From JBFHES01 sp041584015 (GTDB lineage: Bacteria > Bacteroidota > Bacteroidia > Bacteroidales > M50B96), in NCBI GenBank assembly GCA_041584015.1, contig JBFHES010000021.1, forward strand, positions 1 through 31,689: a stretch of 31,689 nt of DNA. The letters run 5' to 3'. Below are positions 9,258 through 17,213 of the stretch, in pieces (the first letter of the stretch is position 1; each line of letters starts with the position of its first letter). The translations under genes and the position numbers were made by a program. Below the pieces are notes generated by a model. The model was given only the letters and a program-made list of their open reading frames with translations, was not told where the DNA came from and did not search any database.

Positions 9258-9355
9258 CCAAACTAATTGCTACCAGAAAAACATTAACCGTTAAAAATAA
9301 CGAAGTCGTAAAACAAACTTAATAAGCCTTTTAAGGGATATTCTATCAGTGGTAA

Positions 9356-10816
9356 TTATTCTTCAATGGCATCCGCTGATTCCGGCTCCTTCTCTTTATT
9401 AGAGTGATATATATCTACTGCAACAATAAGTGCCGTAAAGCCCCAAAACGGTGCAGAAGCTTTATCTGTGTCCAGGAAGTTATTTAGAAAACCATGCAAA
9501 TAATAGGTGATCAGGCCTAACTGAGCCGACAGAACCAACATCTTAAGTTCCTTATCCTCCAGTCTGTGATACAAACGAAATCCGCTATGCATTACCACTA
9601 TAATTAGTAAGATGAAGGTAAGAGAACCAAACAGCCCCGACTCCGACAAAGGTCCAATATATTCGCTATGCGCATTACCCAGATCACCGGCATTGGTGCT
9701 AATGTAAGTTAATTCATACGATCGCTGAAAACTGGCATACTTAAACATGTATGTTCCTGGTCCATATCCAAACAATGGCCGATCCGCAAACATCCTTAAT
9801 GCAGATTTCCATCTATTGATTCGCTCAAGATTGGAAGCATCGGTTTGAATATTCGACATGGACTGTAAATGCTCTTCTATGTTTTGGCTTGAGTCCTGAT
9901 TATTCTGACTCAACTCAATCATTATCTCTGTTTGAAACAGCGCAAACAAAAGACTTAATCCTAGAAAAGTAATAAATAAGTATTTGAATTTAATCTTTAG
10001 CTTAACAACAGTCCATACCATTAGCACAGCAACAATACTAAGCCAAGCGGCACGCGTATATGAAAACACAAAGGCCACCAAATAAATGGCAATTATTACC
10101 CAAATAAGCAATTTCTTGGTTTGGGTATAATTCCCTTTTGTAGCTAATCCAAACAACACCGGAATAAACATGGCCATTATTGCACCATACGAGGTGTGAT
10201 CCGTAAAGAATGGATTCATCACGTAGTGAGCTGCAGTTTTATCAAACAAGCCAATTGTAAAATGGCGTCCCATCGCATAAAACATAACGATGATTAAAGG
10301 TATGGCATATAACCAGATATAGTTTTTAATGTGCTTACGCTTGCGGAACAATTGTGTAGCCAAGAAATAAAAAGTTGCCAGAAACCATAAACGGGCAACC
10401 AGAAATTTAAATGAAACAAGCGGCATACTGCTGGTAAATACAGTAACCAGTATCCAACCCAAATTTATATAGATAGCAATACTAATGGGATGTTTGAGAA
10501 CGCGCTTATCAAAATTTCGTTCGGTAAATAGCTTAAATATGAATAGAATAAGCACTCCAAAAAGAAGCGGTTCGGTTGGCATCCAGAAATCGATTGGTAA
10601 ACCCGGAGCATATTCGCGCAAAGGCACCGAAAGTGGCACTAATGCAACAATCAACAGAATTACTTTGTCGAGCGATACTGCAGCAAAAAAGGCTATAACC
10701 AATGCAAACGGCACCAAGGCAAAGTAAAACGACTCGTAGTAAATAAATACGGCATTTATAAGTATGAACAAGCCTGCATACTTATAAAACATTTTTAATA
10801 TATGCTTTTCTGTCAC
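9356..10816 (-). CDS. O-antigen ligase/polymerase (Wzy_C-type) membrane protein
   Basis: The 486-residue polytopic protein has about ten or more hydrophobic segments. It carries a large soluble loop near residues 300-390 with 'FGYGPGTY' and 'LGNAHSEYIGPLSESGLFG', the pattern of the O-antigen ligase / Wzy polymerase family (PF04932-type). Such proteins transfer or polymerise undecaprenyl-linked glycan on the periplasmic face of the inner membrane. The given start is a GTG at 10816, directly abutting the TAG of the chain-length gene (10817-10819), which suggests translational coupling. An ATG at 10792 (starting 'MFYKYAG') is an alternative. The neighbour is a Wzz-type protein, which fits control of chain length. 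No glycosyltransferases are nearby, so ligase versus polymerase cannot be decided. Confidence 0.8.
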   Translation of the reverse strand: MTEKHILKMFYKYAGLFILINAVFIYYESFYFALVPFALVIAFFAAVSLDKVILLIVALVPLSVPLREYAPGLPIDFWMPTEPLLFGVLILFIFKLFTERNFDKRVLKHPISIAIYINLGWILVTVFTSSMPLVSFKFLVARLWFLATFYFLATQLFRKRKHIKNYIWLYAIPLIIVMFYAMGRHFTIGLFDKTAAHYVMNPFFTDHTSYGAIMAMFIPVLFGLATKGNYTQTKKLLIWVIIAIYLVAFVFSYTRAAWLSIVAVLMVWTVVKLKIKFKYLFITFLGLSLLFALFQTEIMIELSQNNQDSSQNIEEHLQSMSNIQTDASNLERINRWKSALRMFADRPLFGYGPGTYMFKYASFQRSYELTYISTNAGDLGNAHSEYIGPLSESGLFGSLTFILLIIVVMHSGFRLYHRLEDKELKMLVLSAQLGLITYYLHGFLNNFLDTDKASAPFWGFTALIVAVDIYHSNKEKEPESADAIEE

Positions 10817-11866
10817 CTATTCTTCTGATTGACCTTGATTAGCAATAGATCTTAACTCCATTATTCGACCACCAAAACTTTCGATAATAATCAGAATTAG
10901 GAATGCAAACACAAAAGTAGCAAGAGTAGATACGGCTACAATCAGCCATCTAACAGGCTTGGCTTTCTTCTCAGCTTTAACAGCTCTGTCGACAATAAAC
11001 TTATGTGGCAAGGCTTGTTCGTAGTCAATTTTAGCCTCTGTATAACGCGACTTAAATTTACTCAAACGTTCAGTTTCATATATCAATCTATTACGCGTGG
11101 TTGTATAGGCAACACCATAATCAGATAAGATCTGGATTTTACCTTCCAGCTCTTCAATATATTTTGAATCGGCATTTTCAATAAGGGCAGTAGCATATGC
11201 ACCATAAAACACCTCGGCCTGCGACTCATAATTATTAATACCCATTTGCTGTAGAATCTTTAATGAGTCCTGCATACGATGCATTTCTTCCTGAACTGAA
11301 AAATACTCCTTCTCAACAAGTTTTAATGCAAGTAGAGCACGTTCTTTCTTCATTCGGTTCATTGATGTATCAATGTATGCAGAAAGCGTATTGGCTATAT
11401 CAGCAGCTGTTTGTGGAACTTCGTCGAGCACGCTGATTTTAATAGACATGTACTCTGTTCTGCTGAATGAAATATTCTTTGCGTATTTTCTATTCAATTG
11501 AGTTCTTGGATAAGCAGATAGCGGATCGATATCGTAATGCTCCATCAAATTAAACTCATCAATAATCATATTTCTGATTTCCTCTGAATGCAAAATCTGC
11601 AATAATTGCTCAACCTCATCTTCATCACCAAATTTCAACAAATCCTTTGTTCCAAGATTTCCTGATAGCAAGTCGTTAGAAATAGATGTTGAGTGAGTAG
11701 GGAAAAGAACTACAGTTGATTCGAACCTGGGCTTTATCGACAAAGCCACAACAATGGCAACGATAGCACCAATTGCAGTAATAATTGCCAAGGGCTTAAA
11801 TCGCTTTATAAAAAAAGTGATCAGGTTTTGTGATTCAAAAGAAAATGAATTGTTATTCTCGGTCAT
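10817..11866 (-). CDS. Wzz-type polysaccharide chain-length determinant
   Basis: The 349-residue protein has the polysaccharide co-polymerase layout. An N-terminal membrane segment (about 24-44) is followed by a 'KPRFESTVVLFP' strand typical of Wzz. A long periplasmic alpha-helical/coiled region follows (about 60-300, rich in E, K, L, Q), then a second membrane segment (about 309-329) and a short tail. There is no cytoplasmic tyrosine-kinase domain of the Wzc kind. It probably sets glycan chain length together with the adjacent Wzy_C-type protein. It sits 47 nt downstream of tyrS and its TAG abuts the next gene's GTG, so the three may be co-transcribed. Confidence 0.82.
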   Translation of the reverse strand: MTENNNSFSFESQNLITFFIKRFKPLAIITAIGAIVAIVVALSIKPRFESTVVLFPTHSTSISNDLLSGNLGTKDLLKFGDEDEVEQLLQILHSEEIRNMIIDEFNLMEHYDIDPLSAYPRTQLNRKYAKNISFSRTEYMSIKISVLDEVPQTAADIANTLSAYIDTSMNRMKKERALLALKLVEKEYFSVQEEMHRMQDSLKILQQMGINNYESQAEVFYGAYATALIENADSKYIEELEGKIQILSDYGVAYTTTRNRLIYETERLSKFKSRYTEAKIDYEQALPHKFIVDRAVKAEKKAKPVRWLIVAVSTLATFVFAFLILIIIESFGGRIMELRSIANQGQSEE

Positions 11867-11913
11867 AACTTCAAACTTATTATTTTGTTTAGGAGCTTTC
11901 CTTTCCTAAAATT

Positions 11914-13206
11914 TTACTCTGCTTTAATAATGAAATAATTCTTTTTACCTTTTTGAGCAAGGATGTATTTACCATCTATTAAAATGGATGCATCAATAAC
12001 AGCATCAAAATTGGTTGCTTTTGCTTTATTCAAGCTTAAACCATTTCCTTGCACCATTCGGCGCAACTCGCCCTTAGATGCAAAAATCTCTGTTTTGGTT
12101 GCGAGCAATTCTGGCAATGGAATCCCGGCCTTTAATTCCTCCAGTGAAACTACAAACTGCGGCACTCCTTCAAATACTGATAGGAAGGTTTGCTCATCAA
12201 GTTTTGCAAGTGTTTCGGCCGTACCTTTACCAAAAAGTATATCAGAAGCCTCAATCGCCATGTTGTAATCTGCCTCGCTGTGCACCATAATTGTAACCTC
12301 TTTGGCCAAACGTTTTTGCAACAATCGGGCATGAGGTGCCGGCGCATGCTCTTCAACTAAAGCTGCAATTTCATCTTTGCCAAGCAATGTAAATATCTTG
12401 ATGTACTTTTCAGCGTCTTCGTCGGAAGTGTTTAACCAAAACTGGTAGAAACTATAGGGTGATGTTTTTTCAGGATCGAGCCAAATATTGCCAGATTCAG
12501 TTTTTCCAAACTTCGCTCCGTCTGCCTTCGTAATTAACGGACAAGTAATAGCGAAAGCCTCACCTCCTGCCTTACGTCGCACGAGTTCAGTTCCGGTGGT
12601 AATATTGCCCCACTGATCGGAACCTCCCATTTGAATTTTGCAATTCTTGGTATTGTATAAAGTAAGAAAATCTGTTCCCTGAACCAACTGGTATGTAAAT
12701 TCAGTAAACGACATGCCTGTTTTTGATTCAGCGCCAACACGTTTCTTTACCGAGTCTTTCGACATCATATAATTTACGGTGATGTGTTTACCAATCTCAC
12801 GAATGAAATCGATGAATGAAAACTCTTTCATCCAGTCATAATTATTCACCATCTCGGCCATATTAGCATTACCCGAATCAAAATCCATAAAACGAGCCAA
12901 CTGCTTTTTTAATGCGTCCTGATTATGACGCAGGGTGGCTTCATCGAGCAAATTACGCTCCTCAGATTTACCTGACGGATCGCCAATCATTCCAGTTGCT
13001 CCACCAACCAACAAAATTGGCTTATGACCTGCCACCTGAAAATGCTTTAACATCATAACAGATACCAAGTGGCCAATATGCAGCGAGTCAGCTGTAGGAT
13101 CAATTCCCACATAGGCAGTGGTCATTTCTTTTTCAATCTGCTCTTCCGTTCCGGGCATGATATCATGAATCATCCCTCTCCATCTTAATTCATCAACAAA
13201 CTTCAT
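11914..13206 (-). CDS. tyrS: Tyrosyl-tRNA synthetase (TyrRS)
   Basis: The 430-residue class I aminoacyl-tRNA synthetase charges tRNA-Tyr with tyrosine in the cytoplasm. It shows 'DPTADSLHIGHL' (HIGH at 43-46), 'GGATGMIGDPSGK' (68-80), 'QMGGSDQWGNI' (192-202) and the KMSKS-equivalent 'KFGKT' (232-236). A C-terminal S4-type RNA-binding domain covers about residues 365-430. Length matches the bacterial TyrS family. The ATG at 13206 gives the usual N terminus ('MKFVDELRWRGM'). It is divergent from the FecR-like gene at 13368 and has a well-matched Bacteroidota promoter upstream. Confidence 0.97.
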   Translation of the reverse strand: MKFVDELRWRGMIHDIMPGTEEQIEKEMTTAYVGIDPTADSLHIGHLVSVMMLKHFQVAGHKPILLVGGATGMIGDPSGKSEERNLLDEATLRHNQDALKKQLARFMDFDSGNANMAEMVNNYDWMKEFSFIDFIREIGKHITVNYMMSKDSVKKRVGAESKTGMSFTEFTYQLVQGTDFLTLYNTKNCKIQMGGSDQWGNITTGTELVRRKAGGEAFAITCPLITKADGAKFGKTESGNIWLDPEKTSPYSFYQFWLNTSDEDAEKYIKIFTLLGKDEIAALVEEHAPAPHARLLQKRLAKEVTIMVHSEADYNMAIEASDILFGKGTAETLAKLDEQTFLSVFEGVPQFVVSLEELKAGIPLPELLATKTEIFASKGELRRMVQGNGLSLNKAKATNFDAVIDASILIDGKYILAQKGKKNYFIIKAE

Positions 13207-13247
13207 CTGCTCAATAATTACTCAATATACTGGTCTAAAATTTTGCC

Positions 13248-13277
13248 CAAAGATAACAAACTGTTAAAAGTTGACAA
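13248..13277 (-). promoter_or_regulatory. Bacteroidota-type promoter of tyrS
   Basis: The minus strand has TTG (13275-13277), a 19-nt spacer, and TATCTTTG (13248-13255). This matches the Bacteroidota primary-sigma pattern of a TTG/TTTG -33 box and TAnnTTTG -7 box with about 19-21 nt between them. The -7 box is about 42 nt before the tyrS ATG. Confidence 0.6.
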
Positions 13278-13367
13278 TGAAGCATTTCAAATAGTCGTAA
13301 ACATTTTTTCAATAAATGAGTAAGGGTTTTTTAATGGTTGATTGTCTACTAATTAGGACATGAAATT

Positions 13368-14336
13368 ATGACAAATAATAGAGAACAATTAATTCCTTTC
13401 ATACTTCAGCATCTTGACGGTTTATTAACTGAAAATGAGCTAAAGAACACTACAGCATGGAAGAGTTATAGCGAAGCCGACGAGTTATTATCACTTATTA
13501 AAGAATCCTGGGATGCGGTTGAAAACCCGGTCGATTTTAATTTTGATGGCAATTCTGCATGGAAAAAGATTAAAAAAAGCACCTTCCCAAAAGTAAAACG
13601 AGATTTAATGATCTGGGAAAGAATGGCCGCAGTTTTCCTCATCGGTCTTTTTGTTTGGTGGCTATATCCAAGTGAAACGAAAATGGTGCAAATTGTAAAT
13701 ACAAGCCCTAAAACACTATGCGATACTTTGCCAGATAATAGTATTGTTTGGTTAAAATCCGATGCCAGCATTGCTTACGCTGCTAATGAGTTTAATGTGG
13801 ACAAGCGAGAAATTGCACTTTATGGTGAAACCTACTTTCAGATAGAAACCGATAAAGCAAGACCATTTATTGTACAAACACAAAACTCATATGTATTGGT
13901 TACCGGAACGGCCTTTAATGTAAAATCAGACAGCCTGGCCGTAGAAGTTTTTGTTGAGGAAGGAAAAGTTCAATTCACCAATCAGCTTGAAACGTACAAC
14001 GAGCAAACGTTTAAAGTAGATCTTCTACCTGGCGAATTAGCTAATTACAATCTCGAAAAAGGAGCATTTAGCAAAACGCGCGAAAGTAACGCCAACCTGC
14101 TTTGCTGGAAAACTCAAAAATTCAGGATAAAAAATCAAACGCTAAGCGAACTTATTAATAGTTTGGAAGCACAGTTTAACATCTGCCTTGAGACCAAAGA
14201 CATTAATCCCGACAAATTCCTTATTAAAGGCAACATTAAGTTTACCTCTATTCAGGAACTTGTTAACGAAATAAATAAAGGATTCTTAAAAAAGCTTGAT
14301 AACGATGCCGTATTAAGCATAAGCAATTGTAACTAA
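13368..14336 (+). CDS. FecR-like transmembrane protein with DUF4974-like C terminus
   Basis: The 322-residue protein has a short cytoplasmic N-terminal part (1-82), one membrane segment (about 83-100, 'MAAVFLIGLFVWWLY') and a periplasmic FecR domain. The FecR landmarks are 'LPDNSIVWLKSDASIAY', 'EIALYGETYFQIETDKARPFIVQT' and 'VLVTGTAFNV' (about 121-185). The last 75 residues ('FRIKNQTLSELINSLEAQF') match the DUF4974 tail of Bacteroidota FecR proteins. FecR proteins normally act as anti-sigma factors or sensors controlling an adjacent ECF sigma factor. Here no sigma factor or TonB-dependent receptor is adjacent: tyrS lies upstream on the other strand and a GWxTD gene follows 14 nt downstream. 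The partner is therefore encoded elsewhere, or the protein has another role. Confidence 0.85.
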   Translation: MTNNREQLIPFILQHLDGLLTENELKNTTAWKSYSEADELLSLIKESWDAVENPVDFNFDGNSAWKKIKKSTFPKVKRDLMIWERMAAVFLIGLFVWWLYPSETKMVQIVNTSPKTLCDTLPDNSIVWLKSDASIAYAANEFNVDKREIALYGETYFQIETDKARPFIVQTQNSYVLVTGTAFNVKSDSLAVEVFVEEGKVQFTNQLETYNEQTFKVDLLPGELANYNLEKGAFSKTRESNANLLCWKTQKFRIKNQTLSELINSLEAQFNICLETKDINPDKFLIKGNIKFTSIQELVNEINKGFLKKLDNDAVLSISNCN

Positions 14337-14350
14337 ATAAGCCTACTAAT

Positions 14351-15913
14351 ATGAAAATTAAAAAAACCCAAACATCCATTTCTTCTGCGCGAAAAGCCTT
14401 AAGCAAAATTGCACTGCTTTTCGCCATCATCATTTTCGGAGCAAGCGCTGCTTTTGCAGCCAATCTGGAAGCCCGCTTTAACTATGCCAAATATTATGCT
14501 CCTGATGACGGCCCCTACATTGAGACCTTTATGACCGTAATTGGCAACTCGGCTACCTTCGTAAAAAACGAAAACAACAAGTTTCAGGCTTCCGTTGCCA
14601 TTACCTATTTGTTTAAACAAAATGGCGAGGTTGTCGATTTTCGCAAATACAATTTAATGAGCCCCGAAGTTGAAGACACTTCACTGAGCATGCCTAATTT
14701 TATTGACATACAACGCATATCGCTTGCAAATGGTGCTTACAACCTCGAGGTAATCATTCAGGATGTGAATAGGAAAAGTGCAGCAAACGACAGTACCGGA
14801 ACAGGAATGGCCAAACCCTTTAAAATGACTGATGTGTTCACCATTGATTTTAATGATAAAACTGTTCAAATTTCTGACATCGCATTTATCGAGAGCTTCA
14901 CCAAAACAAGCACGCCAAATGTTCTTTCAAAAAGTGGCTATGATATGGTACCATACGTTTCCAATTATTTCCCGGAGAATATTAGTGAGATGATTTTTTA
15001 TTCAGAGATTTACAATTTACTTGATATTGTAGGAGCAGAAAACAAGGTGCTTCTGAAATACTACATTGAATCTTACGAAACAAAACAGGCCATTGATAAA
15101 TACAATAAATTTCAGCGACTGCAAGCTGACAAGGTAAATGTTGTGTTCTCGAAGTTTGATATTAAAGACCTACCATCGGGTAACTATAATTTAGTTATTG
15201 AAATTCGTAATCAACAAAACGAAGTGCTTGTTGATAAGCGATACTATCTGCAGCGTAACAATCCGGGTGCACAATTTGCTTTTCAAGACTTAGATGCGCT
15301 GGACATTAATGCAACGTTTATTGGAAGTGTAACATCCATGGATGTTATGCGCGATTACATTCTATGCGTGCAGCCAATTGCCGAAAGTCGTGAAAAGAAA
15401 TTCTCCGAGAACTTGTTGTTGTCAGAAGACATCACCCTTATGAAACAGTTCTTTTTTAATTTCTGGGTAGCCCGAAATGCTTTAAACCCTGAACAGGAAT
15501 GGGCCGGTTACAAATTGGTTGTTGATAATGTAAACCGTGAATTCAGCACCATGATTACCAAAGGATATGCTACCGACAGAGGCCGTATCTATCTGCAGTA
15601 TGGTGCGCCGAATATCATGCGCGAACGTAAGCACGAACCTGAGACTTATCCTTTCCAGATATGGCAGTACAACGAGCTGAATGGAAAAATGAATCAGAAA
15701 TTCCTATTCTATAATAATAGCTTTGCCGATCAGGATTATCAATTATTACATTCGAACGTACTGGGAGAAATGCAAACCAAAAACTGGATTTACTATTTAC
15801 GAAGCAACACCACATCACCAACAAACCTAACAGACGATCTGGATAATGAAGTGGGCATTTTGGTTGACGAAAATTATGGTAGTTCAGCATTAGAGATTTG
15901 GGAGAATCCATAG
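14351..15913 (+). CDS. GWxTD domain-containing secreted protein
   Basis: The 520-residue protein has a signal peptide with a hydrophobic core at about 20-36 ('IALLFAIIIFGASAAFA'). The C-terminal region from about residue 360 shows the GWxTD pattern, here as 'KGYATDRGRIYLQYGAPN' (about 403-420), followed by 'PFQIWQYNE'. The family is common in Bacteroidota and has no known biochemical activity. The first 300 residues are beta-rich with no motif I recognise. It lies 14 nt behind the FecR-like gene, so the two probably share a transcript. The Trp of the name motif is Tyr in this copy. Confidence 0.8.
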   Translation: MKIKKTQTSISSARKALSKIALLFAIIIFGASAAFAANLEARFNYAKYYAPDDGPYIETFMTVIGNSATFVKNENNKFQASVAITYLFKQNGEVVDFRKYNLMSPEVEDTSLSMPNFIDIQRISLANGAYNLEVIIQDVNRKSAANDSTGTGMAKPFKMTDVFTIDFNDKTVQISDIAFIESFTKTSTPNVLSKSGYDMVPYVSNYFPENISEMIFYSEIYNLLDIVGAENKVLLKYYIESYETKQAIDKYNKFQRLQADKVNVVFSKFDIKDLPSGNYNLVIEIRNQQNEVLVDKRYYLQRNNPGAQFAFQDLDALDINATFIGSVTSMDVMRDYILCVQPIAESREKKFSENLLLSEDITLMKQFFFNFWVARNALNPEQEWAGYKLVVDNVNREFSTMITKGYATDRGRIYLQYGAPNIMRERKHEPETYPFQIWQYNELNGKMNQKFLFYNNSFADQDYQLLHSNVLGEMQTKNWIYYLRSNTTSPTNLTDDLDNEVGILVDENYGSSALEIWENP

Positions 15914-15982
15914 TCGATTTTATACATTCAGCATCATATACCAGCTATTGAACAGTATTAATTTAACACATCATTAAATACT

Positions 15983-16414
15983 ATGTCACATATTCGAATT
16001 TGGCTCCATTGTGTTTGGGCGAGTAAGGAGGAGGATGTTACCATCCCGTATACGGTTCGTGGTCTTTTGCTAAAGCACATGAATAATTTTGCCACCGAGA
16101 ACGGCATTCATATGGATGCATTCAATATTCAACAAGACCATATTCATGCACTTATTAATTTAGGCAGCATTCAATCGGCAAGCGAGGTATTGCAATTACT
16201 AAAAGATGAAAGTGCCAATTGGATAAACATGATGAAAGTATTACCGAACACCTTCGAATGGAGCGATGATTATTTTGCCCTTTCGGTGAGTCAATCGCAA
16301 ATGCAAGGGCTAAAAGATTACATCAATAAGCAGGATGAGCATCATAAAAAATTCTCATGGGAAGATGAGCAAAAGCTCATGCTCGAAAAATATGAATTTG
16401 TAAATGCTGAATAA
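15983..16414 (+). CDS. IS200-like Y1 transposase (solo)
   Basis: This 143-residue Y1 (HUH) single-strand transposase of the IS200/TnpA-REP kind has the metal-binding HUH pair in 'QQDHIHALI' (about 45-53). The catalytic tyrosine is in 'LKDYINKQDEHHKKFSWEDE'. The N terminus 'MSHIRIWLHCVWASK' is typical of one Bacteroidota subgroup. It is full length for the group. No REP-like hairpin repeats flank it, unlike the second transposase at 19233, so the mobile-element ends are not visible and it may be immobile or domesticated. It converges on the gene at 16433 across a strong hairpin. Confidence 0.85.
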   Translation: MSHIRIWLHCVWASKEEDVTIPYTVRGLLLKHMNNFATENGIHMDAFNIQQDHIHALINLGSIQSASEVLQLLKDESANWINMMKVLPNTFEWSDDYFALSVSQSQMQGLKDYINKQDEHHKKFSWEDEQKLMLEKYEFVNAE

Positions 16415-16421
16415 CAAAACA

Positions 16422-16460
16422 AACACTAGAATTTAGGCAGCTTTCCTAAGTTCTAGTGTT
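16422..16460. terminator. Bidirectional terminator overlapping the end of the 16433-17056 gene
   Basis: AACACTAGAA (16422-16431) pairs with 16451-16460. The stem continues through a T-G pair and TTAGG/CCTAA (16433-16437 with 16445-16449), giving about 16 bp and a 7-nt loop. T-rich sequence follows on the minus strand (TGTTTTGTT). Half of the stem lies inside the last codons of the minus-strand gene. Confidence 0.75.
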
Positions 16461-17056
16461 CGTTTATACAGTTCCTCCATTAATTTTCTGTTCTGAATAT
16501 TCGGCTTAATCTGATTTTCATATTTAGCAATTACGAACATTAGCGGAACTACCTTATCATCAAACGAACCTGCCTTTACAATATCTGCCCAGTATTCCTT
16601 CGTGCCTAGCATCCCTTGCAGCGTAATAATAAATTTATTCCTCACTGTAATCAATGCATCATATTCCAGATATTCCGGTAACGCATTAATACCTACAATA
16701 TCGCCAATGAGTGTACGCATCTCCTTTTCGGCATCATCCATTCTATCAAATTTGAGCATCAATAAAATTGCTCCTCCTACTAATAAAACAATTAAAAGGA
16801 GTCTGAGTGCAAGATCCAAATCGGTAACATCCGGAATGGCTAGCAATATAGAGCCAATGAATGCTACGACTCCGGCATAAATCTTAATTACATGATTTGT
16901 AAACATCCCCATTTCCAAACCTCTGTTACCAAAGCCATCAACAAAGAAAAAGCTCTGAATTGGGATTAAGGGAATTCCTAAAATTACAAACTGAGTGCCT
17001 ATAAACTGTTCGTTAACCTTTTTGTAAGGTTTAATGGTTGCGAGTCCAATAATCAT
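16433..17056 (-). CDS. Hypothetical two-TM membrane protein
   Basis: I do not recognise a family. The 207-residue protein has an N-terminal region of about 55 residues ('PYKKVNEQFIGTQFVILGIPLIPIQSFFF') that may touch the membrane. Two hydrophobic segments (about 58-75 and 83-101) follow, then a charged, mostly helical C-terminal domain of about 105 residues with no Cys/His clusters or nucleotide-binding motifs. It probably sits in the inner membrane. It converges with the transposase gene, and its stop codon lies inside the terminator stem. It is separated by 157 bp from the peptidase gene upstream, so it may be transcribed alone. Confidence 0.7.
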   Translation of the reverse strand: MIIGLATIKPYKKVNEQFIGTQFVILGIPLIPIQSFFFVDGFGNRGLEMGMFTNHVIKIYAGVVAFIGSILLAIPDVTDLDLALRLLLIVLLVGGAILLMLKFDRMDDAEKEMRTLIGDIVGINALPEYLEYDALITVRNKFIITLQGMLGTKEYWADIVKAGSFDDKVVPLMFVIAKYENQIKPNIQNRKLMEELYKRTLELRKAA

Positions 17057-17213
17057 AATGCCTTTTGTTAAATAGTTACTGTTTAGTTGTTTTGATAGGA
17101 TTTAAAAATATAAAATTTGATGGAAATCTGCAAGACAACTCATTCCAGACCACAAGCATCAATTCCTATTAACGCAAGGCTCTACTCGTAAAGGCTTAGT
17201 TTAATTTAAACTC

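Noticed and set aside
11881..11913. Terminator between tyrS and the Wzz-type gene
   Set aside because: A 7-bp stem (TTTAGGA/TCCTAAA) exists but there is no T-run after it on the minus strand, so co-transcription is not excluded.
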